Below are positions 31,576-33,962 of a DNA stretch of 33,962 bases, piece by piece. Under the pieces are notes generated by a model that was given only the letters and a program-made list of their open reading frames with translations, was not told the origin of the DNA and ran no database searches. Position 1 is the stretch's first letter; every line of letters begins with the position of its first letter. A program made the position numbers and the translations under genes. The DNA comes from Pseudomonadota bacterium (GTDB taxonomy: Bacteria; Pseudomonadota; Gammaproteobacteria; Xanthomonadales; Rhodanobacteraceae): contig JAKAZT010000011.1 of assembly GCA_021815695.1 (NCBI GenBank), positions 1-33,962 of the forward strand. The letters are read 5' to 3'.

Positions 31576-33519
31576 TCAGAGCTGGCGCACGACACGGAAG
31601 CCGACGCGCGCGCTGCGGGTCGCCGCCGAGGCATCGATGCGATAGGCCGAGCGGTCCTGCTCCGGCGAGCTGGCCCAGGAGCCGCCACGCACGACATGCT
31701 GCGTGCATCCGGGGTTGATCCAGGCGGTACCGTCGCGCGGTGCCCGCACGTAGTTATCGTGCCAGCAATCCGCGGTCCACTCCGAGACGTTGCCATCGAT
31801 GTCGTACAGCCCGAACGGGTTGGGCTGGAAATGCATCACCGGCGCCGGCCCCCAGTAACCGTCGCCGTAACCCTTGAAGGCATTGGCCCAGGACCGGCCC
31901 GTCGGCGAGTGGTCGCGCGAGCCGGCCAGATTCTCGACCACCCGGGCGGGGCTTGCGTTGCCCCACCAGTAGGCGCTGCTGGTACCGCCGCGCATCGCGT
32001 ACTCGTACTCGGCCTCGCTGGGCAGGCGATAGGCCTTGCCGGTGACCTGCGAGAGCCAGTGCACATAGGCTTCGGCGTCGTTCCAGGACACGTTGATCAC
32101 GGGCAGGTCGGCGGCCGCGGGCCGGCCCTGGTAGTCGTCGCGCCAGCTGGCATGCGTGTCGTCGTGCATGCGTCCACTGGCATCGTCGTAGATGTTGGCG
32201 CCACCCAGACGCTCGGAATCGGTGACATAGCCGGTCGCGCGCACGAACTGGCGGAATTGACCCACGGTGATCTCGCTGCGGCTGAGCGCGAAGCCGGTGG
32301 CGAATCGGACCTCGTGCTGCGGCGCCTCGGTGCTGCGGAATCCGCTGCTGCCGTCGCGCGCGCCCATCTCGAAGCTGCCGGCGGGGATCACCACCATCGC
32401 CGGTGCGCTGCCGGAGGTGTCGAGGAAGTTGTCGGCAAACAGCTGACCCGGCTTGTAGCTGGCGTACAGGCGCGCGTCGCGCAGGCGCCGGGCGAGGTCA
32501 GCCAGTCCCGGCGCATCCGCACTGATGGACTGCGCCTGCTGCGCCAGCCGCTGGGCCAGCGCCGTGTCGCCGGCATCGATCGCCGAATTCGCCCGTGTCA
32601 GCAGCGTCTGCGCCCGCTGCTGACGCAGGCCCTCGATCTGGCCCTGCACGTTCTGCAGCTGCTGTGAACCGGGAAGGATCGCCGCAGCCTGCGCCAGCAC
32701 ACTGCCGGCGGTTGCAAAATCGTCCTGTGCCACCGCGGAAAGCGTGCGGTCCAGCAGGCCGCGCTGGATGCGCTCGAGGCCGCGTCGCGCCACGCTGTTT
32801 CGCGGATCGATCCCGAGCACCTGGCGATAGAGGTCGAGCGCGCTGCTGCCGGCAGGCGTGGTGCTGTCGCCGAGCTTGCTGCGTTCGGCAGCGGCGACCA
32901 GCAGCGGTCGCACCTTTTGCAGCAGAGCCAGGCGCTGCAGCAGCCGCGCGACATCGGCGGACGTGTCGGGAATCTGGCGCAGCGCGTTGATATTGGCCAG
33001 CGCGGCATCGCTGTCGCCCGCATCGAGGGCGCTGCCGGCATCGCTGGCCAGGCGATCGGCCAGCGCATCAAGGCCGGCCTGGGCGGTGGCATCGTGCGGA
33101 GCCAGCTTCAGCACATCGAGAAAATACGCCGCTGCACTGTCGGTGCCGGTGACACGGCCGGCACGTCGGGCCCGTTCGGCACGATCGAGCAGTGCCTTGA
33201 CCTGCGGCGTCTCGGCGCCGGACTTGGCGCCGCCGAGTTGCGCGAGGCGTTCGGCGGCGATCACCTGCTCGGGCGCCAGCGACAGCGGCGGCCCGGCATT
33301 GATCTGGCCGCTGTCGGAGCGGTCGGGGCGGCGATCAAAACCGAGTGGTGCGCCGGCGATCGCGTTTGCCGCTGCGTTGCCGGCGTCGCGAACCGGCGTG
33401 GCGGGATGCAGGTACAGCAGCTCGGGATAGAAGCGATAGACCAGCGCAAACAGCAGCAGTGCGATGCCCAGCATGCCGCCGAAGGCGCGTTGGCGGCTGA
33501 CGGTGTCGGAACTCGGCAT
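31576..33519 (-). CDS. Membrane-anchored protein with helical-repeat region and C-terminal SUMF1 (FGE-sulfatase) domain
   Basis: The 647-residue protein has one N-terminal membrane helix (about 12-31). A long Ala/Leu-rich helical or TPR-like region (about 85-360) follows, probably periplasmic. The C-terminal SUMF1 domain (about 375-647) has VVIPAGSFEMGARDG, ALSRSEITVGQFRQFVRATGY, PVINVSWNDAEAYVHWLSQVTGKAYRLPSEAEYEYAMRGG, NPFGLYDIDGNVSEWTADCW, HVVRGGSWASSP and VGFRVVR. The segment after RGGSW has no cysteine pair (SSPEQDRSAYR), which true formylglycine-generating enzymes require, so it probably has another role. No sulfatase gene is near. It is convergent with tsf and divergent from rnd. The ATG at 33519 directly precedes the membrane segment. 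Confidence 0.85.
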   Translation of the reverse strand: MPSSDTVSRQRAFGGMLGIALLLFALVYRFYPELLYLHPATPVRDAGNAAANAIAGAPLGFDRRPDRSDSGQINAGPPLSLAPEQVIAAERLAQLGGAKSGAETPQVKALLDRAERARRAGRVTGTDSAAAYFLDVLKLAPHDATAQAGLDALADRLASDAGSALDAGDSDAALANINALRQIPDTSADVARLLQRLALLQKVRPLLVAAAERSKLGDSTTPAGSSALDLYRQVLGIDPRNSVARRGLERIQRGLLDRTLSAVAQDDFATAGSVLAQAAAILPGSQQLQNVQGQIEGLRQQRAQTLLTRANSAIDAGDTALAQRLAQQAQSISADAPGLADLARRLRDARLYASYKPGQLFADNFLDTSGSAPAMVVIPAGSFEMGARDGSSGFRSTEAPQHEVRFATGFALSRSEITVGQFRQFVRATGYVTDSERLGGANIYDDASGRMHDDTHASWRDDYQGRPAAADLPVINVSWNDAEAYVHWLSQVTGKAYRLPSEAEYEYAMRGGTSSAYWWGNASPARVVENLAGSRDHSPTGRSWANAFKGYGDGYWGPAPVMHFQPNPFGLYDIDGNVSEWTADCWHDNYVRAPRDGTAWINPGCTQHVVRGGSWASSPEQDRSAYRIDASAATRSARVGFRVVRQL

Positions 33520-33610
33520 GCTCGGGGCTCGTGGCGGTCGCTGCTATTGTGCGCGTCCACCATAGGCAAACGCGCGCGGCGGAGCAACGTCGACGCGGGA
33601 GATTCCCGGC

Positions 33611-33962
33611 ATGACCCCCTCCGACGCGGCGACCTGGATCGCCGACGCGCCCTCGCTGCAGCGTTGGCTGGATGCCTGCGCGGGCGCCAGCGTGATCGGC
33701 CTCGACACCGAGTTCATGCGCCGCGACACCTTTCATGCACGACTGGCGCTGGTTCAGCTGGCCGCAGCCGGGCACAGTGCGCTGCTTGATCCGCTGACCT
33801 TCGACGCCGGGCCGGCCTTGCGTGCGCGCCTCGGATCGGCGGCCGTCATCTGCGTGATGCACAGCCCCGGCGAGGACATCGAAGTGCTGGCTCCGCTGCT
33901 GCCGCAAGGCCCGGCGTGCCTGTTCGACACCCAGCTGGCCGCTGCCTATGTTGGCCTCGGCG
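33611..33962 (+). CDS. rnd: Ribonuclease D, 5' part (cut by window end)
   Basis: The 117 visible codons read as the N-terminal part of the DEDD exonuclease domain of RNase D, which trims tRNA and other RNA 3' ends. The first catalytic motif VIGLDTEFMRRDTFHARLALVQLA has Asp32 and Glu34. The second, MHSPGEDIEVL, has Asp89. FDTQLAAAYVGLG then runs to the window end. The ATG at 33611 follows GGGAG. The gene is divergent from the SUMF1-domain gene, with 91 bp between. The HRDC domains expected at the C-terminus lie outside the window. Confidence 0.93.
   Translation, partial: MTPSDAATWIADAPSLQRWLDACAGASVIGLDTEFMRRDTFHARLALVQLAAAGHSALLDPLTFDAGPALRARLGSAAVICVMHSPGEDIEVLAPLLPQGPACLFDTQLAAAYVGLG

Overview
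The window is GC-rich, densely packed bacterial chromosome with core gammaproteobacterial genes: map/glnD/dapD divergent from rpsB-tsf, a minC-minD-minE cluster, ubiquinone genes ubiD and ubiU, and the start of rnd. Gene order, protein lengths and the Arc-like/SPFH and Spx-like neighbours fit the order Xanthomonadales (Lysobacterales), perhaps Rhodanobacteraceae. This is inferred from gene content; there is no rRNA gene to confirm it. No tRNA, CRISPR array, prophage, integrase or complete insertion sequence was seen.

Layout, left to right. 1-2285 (minus): ubiU (cut by the window edge) and ubiD. 2425-4704 (plus): one-polypeptide E1 alpha/beta 2-oxoacid dehydrogenase. 4709-6774 (minus): a fluoride riboswitch with its own candidate promoter, then crcB, a DUF190 gene and cyclopropane-fatty-acid synthase, tightly spaced. 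6794-7574 (minus): two small hypothetical genes, one with an HEXXH motif. 7650-10134 (minus): a GNAT acetyltransferase gene overlapping minC, then minD and minE. 10282-12095 (plus): a NarL-type two-component system. 12308-13639 (plus): a membrane-anchored SRPBCC/effector-binding protein followed by a strong terminator. 13765-18736 (plus): a GldA/GldF/GldG-like ABC system with DUF4340 and DUF423 genes. 18795-21076 (plus): an AlkA-type glycosylase overlapping a TPR-sulfotransferase gene. 21077-21478: repeat-rich intergenic DNA, including a duplicated 3' end of the next gene. 21479-24031 (minus): SPFH protein, ribbon-helix-helix regulator, DUF4177, DUF3887-like secreted protein and VanY-like peptidase, behind a tandem 11-bp operator-like repeat. 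24114-29138 (minus): map, glnD, dapD and two tandem Spx/ArsC-family genes. 29451-31304 (plus): rpsB and tsf. 31576-33519 (minus): a membrane-anchored SUMF1-domain protein. 33611 to the end (plus): rnd, cut off.

The most interesting items are the riboswitch-led crcB-DUF190-cfa operon, which appears to put a membrane-lipid-modifying enzyme under fluoride control, and the SPFH/ribbon-helix-helix/DUF4177 cassette with its tandem operator-like repeat. Next come the uncharacterised Gld-like ABC operon, the S2 protein with a long basic tail, and the SUMF1-domain protein lacking the catalytic cysteine pair of true formylglycine-generating enzymes. All functions are assigned by reading the sequence and recalling families; no database search was run.
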